Assembly: GCA_900169235.1 (NCBI GenBank)
Contig: FWCC01000193.1
Location: 1 to 64,000 of the forward strand
Length of the DNA stretch: 64,000 bases
Source of the DNA: Zarea fungicola
Taxonomy: Eukaryota; Ascomycota; Sordariomycetes; Hypocreales; Cordycipitaceae
Direction: 5' to 3'
Shown: positions 1 through 11,350 of the stretch, piece after piece
Layout: each line of letters opens with the position of its first letter
Position numbering within the stretch: position 1 is the first letter of the stretch
The notes under the pieces: generated by a model
Told to the model about the DNA's origin: nothing
What the model saw: only the letters and a program-made list of their open reading frames with translations
Databases searched by the model: none
Program-made: the position numbers and the translations under genes

Positions 1-1157
1 TAATTCTAATTTGAAGTCAGGAAGGCGCGACTCGGTGGTCCCGGCGGTGGGGTGGTCACCGTCGTGGGGAGCACCCACTACGCAGTGGTGGGTGTAATTC
101 CTGTTCTGCGTGACAAATAGCTACGTCGGCGATGCTAACAATATATCCACCAAAACTGCTTAGCCATAGCCACAGTTGGCCATTCCAGGTCCGCTGGCTT
201 CCATGTTGAAGATGAAATACTCTGCTGAAATTCGGTCTTTTACGATGCATTAACCAAAGCTTTATGGACTTTTACACAATTGCTTCTAACATAGGTTGCC
301 ATTCCTGACTTTTTTGCGATCTCGGGTCGGCTAAAGAAGTGAGCACTAATTAACCAGAGACATCTTCGAGCCAAGTTATTGAAGCTAGGATCGCTGCTAA
401 CAACGCCGCTTTGGAGCGAAGCAAATCTCTGACCACGCCAGCAAAGTCTCGGCACCGTTGGTTGGGCATTCCAATGCGGGTGAGCCAACCACTAATTTCG
501 GCTGCCACGGCTACCAAGTTCCCCAAGTGTACCACAATAACAGCACAGTACTCCGCTACCAAGAAATTTACTCTCTTTTCAGCTGTGCTGGAAGGTCTTA
601 TGCCGCCTCTGTCAGTTCGCCGGGGTCAGCGCAGTTAAAATGAAAGTGATTTTATGCCACGGTACAAGATGGATTCTCGACTGAGGAAATTGTTTCTTTG
701 ATTTGATTTGTTCGGGCATCACATGGTTAAAGATAAGGTTAGCGTGTTCTTCCATGCCCTTTCTGTGGCTCGCGCTCCGACGCCATTAATAAGCCCTCTA
801 ACTAGCTGAACAATGAAGAACTAGGCATTCGTATCCGGGCACATAAATAGTCCGCTTCTGTAATTGTCCGCAGCCCACTATAGCTCACGCAGACAAAACC
901 TGCCAGCAGCGCTCCGAGGTCCCGAGCCCAAAGTCCCGACCACTGAGCCCCAGCCAATGGCATGACCCGAGACCAACAGCCTGGTTGCAGGCTCTACGGA
1001 CGGAGTACTTCCATTTCCATGTTAGAGCCGTAATAGCAGTGGCGTAAATACCAACTCATCACCTTGATTTCTCGCCGACAGAACTCTGCATATCAGTGTT
1101 CTTCATATTTCCATCATTCTCCATCCGATAGGTACATGATCTCTCGTGACAGTCACC
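1..1157. other. Intergenic; no convincing gene
   Basis: Only short overlapping ORFs on both strands are present, without recognisable motifs or splice signals. The last 200 bases or so would contain the promoter and 5' UTR of the Dabb-domain gene that starts at 1158. Confidence 0.6.
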
Positions 1158-1590
1158 ATGGCCGACCGAATCCACCGCGTCACAATGTTCAAGCTTCCAA
1201 AGCCTCAGGATGTTGAAGCAATGCTTGAACAGTATAAGATTCTACAGGCTAACAATAAAAAGGTGCGTGCTAACTTATATTTGAGAAAAGTTGCTACGCG
1301 TTACCTCGTACTTCGCGTCCTGCGGTATATTCACTGACTCCTGTTGTTGTTTTTTTTAGGACGGAAAGCCGTATCTTCTATCAGTGGCTATTGGTAAACC
1401 GGAGCCAGATCCTCGTGCACAGGGTTACACCTTGGTCGCTAAGACGGAATTTTCGAGCCTTGAAGATATGAAGTACTACGATGATGAATGTGCGTGTCAC
1501 CAGAGTCTCAAGGCCTTTGGCAAGACTCTGACGATTGAGGGGATTCTGAGCGTATACTTCAAGGCGAGTAACTCGGACACAGCCACGTAA
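1158..1590 (+). CDS. Stress-responsive A/B-barrel (Dabb) domain protein
   Basis: Two exons, 1158..1262 and 1360..1590, encode about 111 residues. The intron has a GTGCGT donor and a pyrimidine-rich TTTTTTTAG acceptor and keeps phase 0. Exon 1 gives the typical opening strand HRVTMFKLP and a helix ending NNKK. Exon 2 continues with DGKPYLLSVAIG, a GYTLVAKTEF strand and the MKYYDDEC...H segment that is characteristic of the fungal Dabb family. The product fills the usual length of a single-domain ferredoxin-like Dabb protein (about 100-110 residues), which dimerises into an alpha/beta barrel. Family members are cytosolic and linked to stress responses or small aromatic chemistry, and no substrate can be read from the sequence. 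I chose the ATG at 1158 rather than upstream non-ATG codons because it sits four residues before the conserved strand. The neighbours are unrelated. Confidence 0.88.
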
Positions 1591-2326
1591 CAAAGAAGGG
1601 TAACTCCGTAGTGGATCTGCCAGGGCTGGATAATGTGTGAGGAAAGAGATAATAGGGTAAAAAGAAAATCCGTTGGATTCAAAGGTCATTAATTTGCCAA
1701 AACCTCTTCACGATCGTGGTATGTATGTACTTGCTTGTACACGCCATGGAGCTATCGAGGAGGGCGCGCCACCACTCGGCATGTACAATCGCGGAATAAA
1801 TTAACAGCACGTTATAACAACAAGAAGGTAAATGAAAAACCGGAAAAGGACTTTATAAAAAGAGAAATTAACCTATAAATAGAGGCAGATATCCGCTACT
1901 GGATTATTTCTTTGTAGCCTAGTGTAACTATGGCTTAACGTGTAAGTCACTGTTGGGGTATGCTCTAGGGTAAACTAGGTTATAGTTATTCAACAATACG
2001 GTATCTTGCGTAAGTATCGTTAAGATTATAACTCTTAATAGAAAGGCTATTGCCTAGATTGACCAATAGACATTTAAACTATTTAGAATAGCCGTGGTCT
2101 TCCCTCCTACTTACATACCTAGTTTACCTCTCCACGGTTTTTAATCTCCCTGATCATTCGCCTATCTATCGCTCAGGTCCTTGTCCAGGTAATCAATGAA
2201 AGGTCCATCGATCACCTCCTTATCAAGTGATATTACGTCCTTCTGGGCCAGCCACCGTGGCCATCCTTACTCAGTCTTCCCTCTGAGCCACACCGGTGGT
2301 CCCTTGTATTCTAGCGTTTAAAACAC
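1591..2326. other. Intergenic; possible decayed coding stretch
   Basis: No gene is supported. On the minus strand around 2165-2260 a stretch of about 32 codons, bounded by stops, reads like coding sequence (GWPRWLAQKDVISLDKEVID at its start). It lies just downstream of the secreted-protein gene, and I do not recognise it. The rest is AT-rich. Confidence 0.4.
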
Positions 2327-3139
2327 CTAGAAGCCAAAGATCGTCAAAGTGCCAATTGTCGACCCAGCTACCGCGAGTGGTATCACTAACTGTCCACACT
2401 TGCGCTGGATTCTGTTCCAGGTCAGCTGGTCGGCAATTAGAAACTTCAAGGAGTTCATTTTAACTTTCTTGCCGCCTAGCATCGCTGTTTGCACGGTTAT
2501 AGCAACCGCCGCGTTGTCTACATTCTTTGTGAATGAACCGACCATGTCGTCCGAAGTTCCAATATTATCTAACGCCTTCCATACCTCGGTAATAGCATTG
2601 GCCATGTCATCTGCAAGTCCTGCATTTGTGCGTGATGGCACTACATTGCCAGGGTTAAGCCACTGGTCGCTGTTCCCTGATTTCCCATTCCAGTAGTCCC
2701 ACGAACTGGGGTCGGTTGTAATGGGTTGGTATCCGGTGCCTGAACGTCTGTCTAACGTTTCGGTCTCAGTGTAGTCGGAACGACGTCCATTCGCGGTGAA
2801 CCCATACGACACGCTTGCCCAAGTGTCCTTCGCACAGATGATGAAGGGAAAGTTATTAGGGATTTTGATGGACGTCCCTTTACAGTCCCGACCCTCATAC
2901 ACAACAATGCCAGTACCGACACCAGGTATAATATACTCAGGTGACACTGCGGCCGCCGGCGACGGGAAGTTGGTACACACGTTCGGTTTTGTGCCGGTAT
3001 AGACATATGTGTCTCGGTGCCCTGTACAGACTCCTTTGTCAAACACACCTGACTGGTGGAACCTGAAAGCTTGTGCTGAAACGCCGGTAGCATAACAGAT
3101 GACTGCTAGCGCTTTGACAACACTTCCATACGACACCAT
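2327..3139 (-). CDS. Secreted protein of unknown function
   Basis: A single uninterrupted 270-residue ORF starts at a true ATG at 3139. The first 22 residues form a clear signal peptide, with a hydrophobic core (VVKALAVICYATGVSA) and cleavage expected after VSA, so the product probably enters the secretory pathway. The mature part is rich in Gly, Ser, Thr and Asn, with several cysteines in the N-terminal half (CTG, VCTNF, DCKG, FIICA) that could pair into disulfides. The C-terminus is unusually hydrophobic (LVIPLAVAGSTIGTLTIFGF). It may insert in a membrane or pack a beta-rich core, and a GPI signal is conceivable, although no classical omega site stands out. I do not recognise a family. Coding character is supported by length, signal peptide and lack of frame breaks. 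Confidence 0.7.
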   Translation of the reverse strand: MVSYGSVVKALAVICYATGVSAQAFRFHQSGVFDKGVCTGHRDTYVYTGTKPNVCTNFPSPAAAVSPEYIIPGVGTGIVVYEGRDCKGTSIKIPNNFPFIICAKDTWASVSYGFTANGRRSDYTETETLDRRSGTGYQPITTDPSSWDYWNGKSGNSDQWLNPGNVVPSRTNAGLADDMANAITEVWKALDNIGTSDDMVGSFTKNVDNAAVAITVQTAMLGGKKVKMNSLKFLIADQLTWNRIQRKCGQLVIPLAVAGSTIGTLTIFGF

Positions 3140-5770
3140 TATTTGTTTCTATTGAGGTGATAAGAAGAATGAAGTAGACGGTAAAGGAATATGAGGTTCA
3201 TATAATAAAATAGTATATAAGAAGAAAGAAGAAAATTGTACTGTATGTATCTTATGTAAGTTATGTAGGAGTTCCTCATAAAATATGTGAGGGAATTACA
3301 GCCCTTTTATAGACGACTGAGTGCAGTACGGACTGTGATCTTGAGTTTCAACTTGGGATTTCTGGATTGACTCGGCAGCGACTTGTCTGTATGAAAAGGG
3401 CGCTTTTGACTTAAGCTAGTAAGCACTAATTTGAAGTTGCTTATATTCTGACCAAGGGTACCACCAATTGACGATAAGGCTGATAGAATTTCGTATATCT
3501 GGCCTGAGTTGTGCACCACTGGGATTTAACGCATTCAATACATCGTGGAAGCTGGTTCTAAGGTAAAACAGTTGCAGTAGTGCCGCTAGTTGCGCTGCAG
3601 GGATAGCTGTGATGGACTCGGATTCGCGGCAGCTTGAAACGCAAGTCCGTCGACCTGTCGTTGGCAAGAGCGGACTTTAGCACCTAGAATCTATAAGACC
3701 GCGATCCTGTGTTTTTCAAGCAACTTCTGCGGACTCAGTCACTGGTGGCTGAGGTACATCTTATTAGCGTCTATAGTGGATGACTTACCTTTGTACCTAT
3801 CCACCCTGTCTTAGATCCTAGTCAAGTGAATTCTCATCATTCTCATTCTCATAGTATTAGGATTAGGGTTATGGGTTTTGGTGATAGTTTTTGCTTGTCG
3901 CTGGCTGCTGACTGAGTCAATAGCTTTCCTCATTCAGTCACGCAAAATTCCCCAGCGACTCACACTGCTACAACTCATCGAAAAAGGGCCAAAAACCGGT
4001 CGCTATAACTACCTCTTTTGGCCACTTCCAAGCCAACGAAAGCACCGCTACTAGCGTGGTACCACGTCGACCAGGGCATCTCAGAATTGGGAAGGTGCTA
4101 CAGGGATTTGGCGGAAGACTGCAACCAAATTCGGTACAGCGTCCTTTTTATATAGACGCGTCGCCGGCGCCTCAGTCAGCGGCAGCGACTCAAACCTCTA
4201 GATCACAGTCCTATCTCACCGGAGAATTGCCATATACTCCCGACAGGGCTTACAGGGGGTGCGGCGAAAGGGGCAGAGTTTTAAAATCTTGTTTCTTCTC
4301 TCGGCTGTCGTGGTCACAGCCTGTGTGAAGTTCAGCATATCCTCGGATGGGAGTAGGGGTATCGTAGATCGGGGCTAGAGTGCCCTACCCGCACTAATAA
4401 ACGTCAAAATCAGAGCCGAATACCACTAGCTGTGTGACGAGCCTGCTGACGCGCCTTGAGCGTCAGATGACGAGGTAATTCGCCATTCACGAAATAAACG
4501 CAGGGTCAAGGGGGCTAAACTGCAAGATATTGAAGATCTTTTAGACATTGGCCAGGCAACGAGTCCAAAAACGATCCAGCTCCCGGCACTCAAAAATGGG
4601 TTCGTCAGCGATTTGTAATTGCAGGCGTTTATGGAACGAATCGGAGGGCGAAAGGAAATTTTCAAAAGAATGAAAAAATGAAAAGAAATCGCAGCCTCGC
4701 TTCCTTTGATATCTTCCAAAACAACTGTGGTCGCTGCCCAACCTATTGTTTCCTACTGCGTGTAAAAGCAATTTATGGCTTCATCAGAAATGGAAGGGAT
4801 CTAGAAGTGGAAGAAAAGGTATGTTAAAGGGGAACACTGAAGGTAGACAGCTAGGAATTACAACCTCACTGGAGGCATAAGCTCGCAAAAGACATACAGA
4901 AAGCTGCCAACCGCAGGAATTGGGAAACAGCAAGTTAAAAAGCCACAAGTGACAAGCAGCTGGTCAGGGGGTTGCTGAAAACTGCAAACAAGCTATACGC
5001 CTAAACAACATAAAGTCATAAATGCACAGATGCACAGATGCACAAAGAATGACAAAGAAACCAGAGGTGGAAGAGCACCAGAAGTAGAACCGTGCGAAAT
5101 CGCTGCATCTCAGGGTTTGTCAAGTAGCGCAGCTAGGGAGGCATTCAAGCCTCGTACATGCACAGACGGTCGCGAAACAACACAAGCTACAATTAGATGC
5201 AATACTCAAGGGGATGAAGAAGAAGAAGATAGTACCAGTCAGTCTCTCAAATCCTGGTAGCTAGTACTTGACTCTTCAGGTCTGCTGCCTCTTCGCGTAA
5301 ATTCCATCAGAACTACACCCAGGCAAACCAAAATAGTTTTACGTGAATATCCTCCACATTGCCACTATTACACGAATGGTCCCGACCATGACAGGCCGGT
5401 TAGTGGTTGGTTGCGTATGGAAGCACCATGATATTGTGGCCAGAATTAGGTAACTTGAGTGAGCTGAGCACTGACAGTCCCTCGTGATAAGTCATGGTAC
5501 GTAATTAGCCTAATAGCGACAAAGTCAGTCAATCACCTCTGCCATCCACTACGATATTTAGCCTCATAAGCTGTTGTAAGCTTGACTGTCGCAACCAATT
5601 CCAAATACATCCTCGTTTCCTCTGAACTGGTACTATTAATTTGTCGGGAAATTTGACACTGATTAGCCACCATGGACTGCTTTTACGTTATGTAAAGGGG
5701 CAAGAGTATATCAGCGTAGAAGTATGGGAATAAAAACAAAACCGGCCACCTAGCCAACTACTAATGTTGT

Positions 5771-5847
5771 GACTGCTGACTCAGGTCAAGCAGCGTATCC
5801 AGCGATTCCTGACTTCTGCTGCAGGCTTCCGTCGGTCAACACCGTGA
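5771..5847 (+). repeat. Diverged dispersed repeat, copy 1
   Basis: About 77 bases resemble 7394..7470. Shared blocks include GTCAAGCAG, GTATCCAGCGA, CTGCAGG and GGTCAACACCGTGA. Most differences are transitions. The copy abuts the N gap at 5848, so its true right end is unknown. Confidence 0.75.
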
Positions 5848-5849
5848 NN
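5848..5849. other. Two undetermined bases (N)
   Basis: The sequence reads NN directly after the conserved end of the 77-bp repeat. This suggests an assembly ambiguity at a repeat boundary. Confidence 0.95.
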
Positions 5850-7393
5850 GTTACAACCTGCATATACTGGGATAGCCCTCCTAGTACTGTGCTTCGTAAC
5901 TATTCGTGACATACCAACAACTAATGTACTTGTTACCTCTCCTATCAGTTGGTTGTATCACTAGCCCCTCTCGCTCGGGGCTATTTAACTATACAACTGT
6001 GCTCAACTGCCATGTACCCGTCGCTGTGAGCACCATTGTTTACTCTAATGATGTAATCTTTCGTGGCTAATTTGTCAGCCAGTCGCAGAATAGTCTCGAG
6101 CCAACTCTGAGCTATTAAATGCTGTGGCTTAATGGCCTACTACAGATACATCCCATATATAGCTACCGCAGTATTCTTCCTGATTATAGCTCAAATCAAG
6201 ATGCCCTCTGGGTTTGCAGGTTTGCAGGGCCACCCAGCGGATAATTTGTGAGCTGCTCTAATATTAGTTCATTTATACGTGTGGCATGGCTAGCATGGCA
6301 AAATAAAAACACACGTGGCAGCAATCATCTCGGCGAATATCCACTGCGGCACAATTAGAGCGATTGAGGGTTTAATGCCGCATCAAGAGAATAGACCAAA
6401 GAGAGCAATGTACAAGGCCGGAAAACAATCACATTTCCATAATAGAGCAGAGTAAGCCAGCCTTATTAGCCTTACATCACTTCAGCCCATGAACTGCACG
6501 GGCTGTGGTGGAACTGGCTGACGCAGACCCAGGCTTTCTCGGGACCTCGGCGACTCGGATACACTGCATTCGGAGATGTCTGCACTCGAGAACTTTAAAA
6601 CCGATGCACATCAAGCACATCTTGGGGACGCCGAGCCTGAATATTTGTATGTTAAAACAGTAAGCCGCCTAATCGAGCAAAATACTAATGAACGTCTGTA
6701 AGAGAGATCTTCTCTATTAGAATGGCGTACGAGATCATGGTCTAAACCGGCGTTCGGTTCTTCCATAGCGTAGGGCGCCGGTCTGCCGTTCTCTTCAACA
6801 TGCAACCCATGACCGCATTTATTCATGGCAAAAGAAATTGAGCTGTCGTTTTGCATTCGCAGTTGTTTCGGAGGCCTCAAAAATGCGCTAAGGTAACCTC
6901 GACATCGTTGGTTACCCTTTACCAGGCTAGCACTTATCGACCTGCCGGAGAATCTATTGAATATTGGCTCTGGCGGTATTTCATTGTCATGACTAGATCC
7001 GACTCAGCTGGAGATGTCGCCCTAGTTAGACAATCATGAGAAAGCAAATCCGTCACAAACCACGTGCTTGTTGGATGGCATGAATCGCCAACAGCACTTT
7101 TGAGTTAAATTCTGGTCTGGTCCCTCTGGGGCACATATAGTCGACAACAAGGTTAGTTTAAACCTTAGTAGCTCATATGCAGGCGCTGGTCAGAGTTCTG
7201 GTCCCGAGCCACCGAGGTGCCGGGGAGTGGGCCACGGTTTGATTCTTGGCACGAGGTGGCTGCCACTTCTCATTGTAGGAGTAACTGCAGTAGGTAGCAA
7301 TGAGACGTTCGTTTACTACCTACTAAAATCGGAAATAGCAGTAGAGAAGTATTTACCTATCCCGGCGCTAAACAGGATGAGGGCGGCAGTCGT

Positions 7394-7470
7394 AACTACT
7401 GACTCTAGTCAAGCAGTGTATCCAGCGAAGCATGACTCCTACTGCAGGTTTCCGGAGGTCAACACCGTGA
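7394..7470 (+). repeat. Diverged dispersed repeat, copy 2
   Basis: Direct-orientation partner of 5771..5847, by eye about 80% identical over its length. No ORF or terminal inverted repeat explains it. Confidence 0.75.
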
Positions 7471-8063
7471 TCATTACCAATAGTGGCATTTAAGACAAAA
7501 ATCCGCGCCGCAGCTCTGTACCAATACAGTGCACTGCAGCAGTGTGGACGCCCTTCATCGAGTCTTGCCATGGTGCAAGTATTCTATTCATCAGTGCGTG
7601 TAAGAATTTGCGGGATTATGCCACCCCAAGTATCTCCTCCAATTGTGTGGCCGTTTAGCGATGGTGAGAACCAGTGGTGATGTGGAACTCGCCCTATGGC
7701 CGTTGAATGTTGTCGGTACTTTAACAGCCACTCCACCAAGCTTGCCCATTAGACAGCCAGCAGTGTAGTCGATTGAGCTAGGTGTCAGGTTTCTAACTGC
7801 TTTCGGAATGTGCTATTCAAGCTTCGGAATTATTACTACAACATGTCTTGACTCGTTTAAAGCTCCCAAATAGCGTCGTCGTCTGGTGTTGAGAGTGGCC
7901 CAGTCTGGCCAAGCCCATGCTGATATGGTACTGAGCCTTCCCGTGTTAGCCCCAATGTACTCAAGTATTAATAGACACGATTCGCTGTTGTGAAATTACT
8001 GATCAGTTTTCTTCTGATCAATTTTCTATCCCTATAGTCTTTTCCGTTTATATCTGGTGCGCA

Positions 8064-9233
8064 ATGCCAACAGTCCAAGGAACCTGCAATGAGCGTTTCG
8101 AGGAGCTGCGAACGGCCCTCCAGGAGCGTCTCGACTCTGGAGATGAGATTGGTGCCTCTATTACGGTCAATATTGACGGCAAGAATGTGGTAGATATCTG
8201 GGATGGTTACACCACCTCTACCCAAAGTAAACATTGGGACAGGGACACAATCGTCAACGTCTGGTCTTCATCCAAGACCATTATCTCTTTTGCTATACTT
8301 ATGCTAGTTGACCGCGGACTCCTTGACGTCAACGCAAATGTTGCTGATTACTGGCCCGAGTTTGCTGCCAATGGTAAAGAAAACATCAAAGTCAGGTACT
8401 TGCTTTCACACTGCTCTGGTCTAAGTGGCTGGAGGGAGCCTATTGTCCTTGATGACCTTTACGACTTTAAGAAGATGACGACACTGCTGGCGGAGCAAGC
8501 GCCGTGGTGGGAGCCTGGAAGAGTCTCGGGCTACCAGGCCATCACTATGGGCTACCTTCTTGGTGAGCTGGTCATCCGTGTTACCGGGGGCAAGACGATG
8601 AGCCAGTTCATAGAGGAAGAGATTGCGACACCGCTCAGGGTCGACTTTCAGATTGGCGCCAAGGAGGAGGACTGGCCGCGCGTGGCAGTGCTGGAGCCGA
8701 ACCAAGCCCCGCCCATGGAGCTTCCAGAGGGCCTGCCAGAGGTTCTTGTTAATGCAATGACGAACCCGCCGTGGGGTGTAGCCCTCGCGATGACGGCTGG
8801 CTGGCGAGAGGCCGATGTGAGCGCCGCCAATGCCCACACCAATTCCCGGGCCCTTTCCAAAATTATGTCCGCTATTGCGCTCGGCGGCGAGGTGGATGGC
8901 GTGCGTCTCCTATCACCCGAGACTATCGACCTCATCTTCCAGCAGCAGTCGCACGGCGTTGACATGGTTACAGGCGAAATGGTCCAGTTTGGTATAGGCT
9001 ATGGAATCTGTACAGCTGGAGATGGGCTCGTTAATCAGATACTGCCCAAGGGCAAAGTCGCCTTCTGGGCTGGCTGGGGAGGCTCACTGGTCGTTGCCGA
9101 TACGGAGAGGCGCATGTCATTTTCGTATACTATGAACAAGATGTGGATTGGTACTAATATTTTGGTTAACCCGAACATGGTGGCGTATGCCAAAATTATA
9201 TACAAAGCGCTTGGCGTGTCGCTGGAAAAGTAA
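8064..9233 (+). CDS. Beta-lactamase-fold serine hydrolase (EstB-like)
   Basis: An intronless ORF of 389 codons runs from an ATG at 8064 and covers a full class C beta-lactamase/esterase domain. The nucleophile motif S-x-x-K is seen as SSSK near residues 68-71. The second motif has a tyrosine in SGYQAITMGYL near residue 156, as in EstB-type esterases. The third motif, normally KTG, is replaced by WGGS near residue 338, which is usual in fungal and EstB-like members. There is no signal peptide, so the enzyme is expected in the cytosol, hydrolysing ester or lactone bonds. Related fungal proteins include LovD-type acyltransferases and many stand-alone esterases. No polyketide genes lie nearby, so I prefer a general esterase. 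Length (about 390) fits the family and no frame problem is visible. Confidence 0.9.
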   Translation: MPTVQGTCNERFEELRTALQERLDSGDEIGASITVNIDGKNVVDIWDGYTTSTQSKHWDRDTIVNVWSSSKTIISFAILMLVDRGLLDVNANVADYWPEFAANGKENIKVRYLLSHCSGLSGWREPIVLDDLYDFKKMTTLLAEQAPWWEPGRVSGYQAITMGYLLGELVIRVTGGKTMSQFIEEEIATPLRVDFQIGAKEEDWPRVAVLEPNQAPPMELPEGLPEVLVNAMTNPPWGVALAMTAGWREADVSAANAHTNSRALSKIMSAIALGGEVDGVRLLSPETIDLIFQQQSHGVDMVTGEMVQFGIGYGICTAGDGLVNQILPKGKVAFWAGWGGSLVVADTERRMSFSYTMNKMWIGTNILVNPNMVAYAKIIYKALGVSLEK

Positions 9234-9504
9234 CAGTCTCACCGCAAGCGGTTGCGCAAGACAGTTGTCCTAACTTGGATCAAGGCCAACAGGCAAAAAT
9301 TTGGTCAAGAGCGGTGTGTTTGCGTTGGTGAAATTGATTTAATTCGGTTTAGATTTTAATGTCTAGATAATTGACTCTAAAGGCAAAAGGCGCTCACAAG
9401 AGCGTCGGGTGCCTATTTTATCTATCTTTGTCCCCGTGTCCGGTGCATGCGGCAAGCAGGTGGAGGTCTTTCCAATCGTGGTCTTATCTTCTGCTCAAAG
9501 TAGC

Positions 9505-9509
9505 AAAAA
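9505..9509 (-). terminator. RNA polymerase III T-run after tRNA-Val
   Basis: Five As on the + strand give TTTTT on the transcribed (minus) strand, 15 bases beyond the tRNA 3' end. This is the expected pol III stop. Confidence 0.6.
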
Positions 9510-9524
9510 TGTAAGTTCAAGGCA

Positions 9525-9596
9525 AGGTCAAACCGGGAATTGAACCCGGGACTCCAGTGTGTGAGACTGGCGTGTTAACCACTATACTATTCGACC
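9525..9596 (-). tRNA. tRNA-Val(CAC)
   Basis: The minus strand folds as a complete 72-nt tRNA without an intron. Acceptor arms GGTCGAA and TTTGACC pair over seven positions with one G-T. The anticodon stem CCAGT/ACTGG encloses the loop CTCACAC, giving anticodon CAC (valine, codon GUG). The T stem CCGGG/CCCGG encloses TTCAATT. The internal A and B box promoters (TGGTTAACAC and GGGTTCAATTC) are present. A pol III terminator follows. The CTC in the loop could suggest Glu, but register against the 5-bp stem places CAC at 34-36. Confidence 0.9.
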
Positions 9597-10150
9597 TCTT
9601 GTATATGCGGGCCAAGATGTATCCGAAACCGCATTATATTTGTAGTTTCTCCTCTTCTCTGTTCTTTAAAAAAGAAACCTTTTCTCTATTCTCATCTGTG
9701 GTTATGCGGCTGCTTGAAGTTTTAGATCTTGAAGCTGCCAAGAGGCAATTTGGGCTCGAACGCTTGTGTCGACGGCTCATAGGGAGGCGGAGATTTTTGA
9801 GGAACTGTTAAAAGAGAGGTCATCTAGAGAGACCTTGAATAAAGCATAGCAAATCAGACATAGTTCCACAGACCCAACAGTTTAAAAAAATTCTGTGCTT
9901 ATTGCAAATATATAACACAATAAACACAGTAGTAGGACGGCCCGCGAATTCGCGTCGCGCAGTGCCTACGTAGATATCGACAAATACATAGCTACCACCC
10001 GAAGATGGAACCAAGGAAGATTGACACTGGTGCGTGTCTTATTATACATGACAGCCTGGCCAAAGGCCAAAAAGCCATCGTGGGCCACAGCCTGAGGCCG
10101 GTTAAACAGAGGATGCTGGCGTAGTAATACAATGGCCAATAGGCTTTTCT
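9597..10150. other. Intergenic
   Basis: Upstream of the tRNA and downstream of the NDUFAF6-like gene. I see nothing coding; short AT-rich runs only. Confidence 0.6.
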
Positions 10151-11350
10151 TTACAATTTCTCCTTCGACAAGGCTTGCCAGATGCGCCATGGCAGCTTCC
10201 AGCCACCGCTCTTGACAGCAAAAGGGTCAAAATTAGCCTTTTCCAAATTTTCGAGGAACTGGGCCGCCGGCGCCGCTTCCAGCAGCATGGGAAAGCCAAC
10301 GCGCAAGTCCCTGGCCCGATCGGTTTCTCCCTCATACACGTGCTCGCTCTCGCCTTGGTGCTCGAAATCATGACCAGCATCCTCACCTGCCTTTAAGCGT
10401 TTCAGCATTTCTCTGACAGTGATGAGGTGATCATTCGCACGCGTGGCGACTTGAAAGACGGCATCCTGCAGGCCGGGCGCATTGGGGCCTTGGCGAAACA
10501 CCTCCTCCTCCTTGACACCAGCGTCGGCCATGACATCGAGCGGGAGCAGCAGCGCCGGCTCCTTGGTCATGGGCGCATCGAACCCGTGCTTCGTCTTGAC
10601 CGGCGGCGCCGGCGCAGCCAGCAGCGGGACGCCGCGCAGCACGGCCGCGATGCCGCACGCCTTGCCAATGTGGCTGGCCAGGTGGTCGAGGTCCATGGAC
10701 CGCAGCGGCATGGACGCCAGCGTCGCATACATCATGGTCGAGTACGTGTTCTCGGCATAGTCCTCCAGCGCCGCGATGCTCGCAAACGGGCGGTTGTCCA
10801 TGTGTCGCTCCCTCGTCCGAATCAGCCGCGACACCCAAAACTTGATGGACTTTTTCGTCGAGGTGCCCGGCGCCCGCGCCTCCATGTCGGACAGCGCCTT
10901 GTGGAGCAGGATGCAGATGGGCTCGCGCGGTGGCTGGCCGGCAAAGGTCTTGTCTATGGATTCGTGCCAGAACTTCATGCGCATGATGCCAATGGTCGGG
11001 TTGGACACCAACTCGGGGAGGCGCACGAGCTCGAGGTTGAGGGCGCGCAGGGCGGCGTACATGTCCTGCACCGGCGGCGGGACGAATCGGCGGATGAGGT
11101 GCGCATCGTAATCGCTCGTTCTGTGAAAAAATGGTCAGCCCAGCAAGGCAATTGCGGCGGGAGAGTTTGCGAACTGTAGCTGCGTCAGGCAATATGTCCG
11201 GGCAGAGGCGACGTCTGCGTCGGTGATGTAGCTCCGCCTTGATGCTGGACTATAGGCCAGCCTTGTCAGGCCATTGAGCAGAACTTGCGGTCTCTTCATA
11301 GAGATGCCGGGGGGTCTGGCCGTTCTAATTGTGCGGTTGATGCTGGCCAA
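10151..11350 (-). CDS. NDUFAF6-like mitochondrial complex I assembly factor
   Basis: Two exons on the minus strand, 11350..11175 and 11120..10151, separated by a 54-nt intron (donor GTTCGC, acceptor TTTTTTCACAG). The join restores the conserved stretch TSDYDAHLIRRFVPP in phase 2 and gives about 381 residues. The protein has the squalene/phytoene-synthase fold of the NDUFAF6 family: ALRALNLELVRLPELVSNP, the helix GIMRMKFWHESID, and DLDHLASHIGKACGIAAVLRG all match. The prenyl-transferase Asp-rich motifs are not intact, as expected for an assembly factor rather than an enzyme. The N-terminus is Arg-rich and poor in acidic residues, as in a mitochondrial presequence. It should act in the matrix in early assembly of NADH dehydrogenase. 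A second, broken copy of its first exon lies at about 16.6 kb. Confidence 0.88.

Larger units (their letters stand above)
3140..8063. other. 4.9 kb gene-poor region
   Basis: No ORF here has a recognisable domain or believable start. The stretch at 6611-6880 on the minus strand (89 codons, with MNKCGHGLHVEENG) is the only one with coding-like composition, and it has no neighbouring exons that I can find. The region contains one pair of diverged 77-bp repeats and a two-base N gap at 5848-5849. Overall it looks like decayed intergenic or transposon-derived DNA. Confidence 0.55.

Noticed and set aside
3840..3890. Possible interstitial telomere repeat (ATTAGGATTAGGG)
   Set aside because: Only about one and a half TTAGGG units, which is within chance.
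4056..4328. 90-codon ORF on the + strand
   Set aside because: No domain, biased composition, no splice partners; probably chance.
8064..9233. Polyketide-linked LovD-type acyltransferase assignment
   Set aside because: The fold fits, but there is no polyketide synthase or other cluster gene in the window, so only a general hydrolase call is supported.
10427..11192. Long open frames opposite and overlapping the NDUFAF6-like gene (about 250 codons)
   Set aside because: They are Arg/His-rich and mirror the GC-biased codons of the real gene; no motif, and the real gene explains the region.
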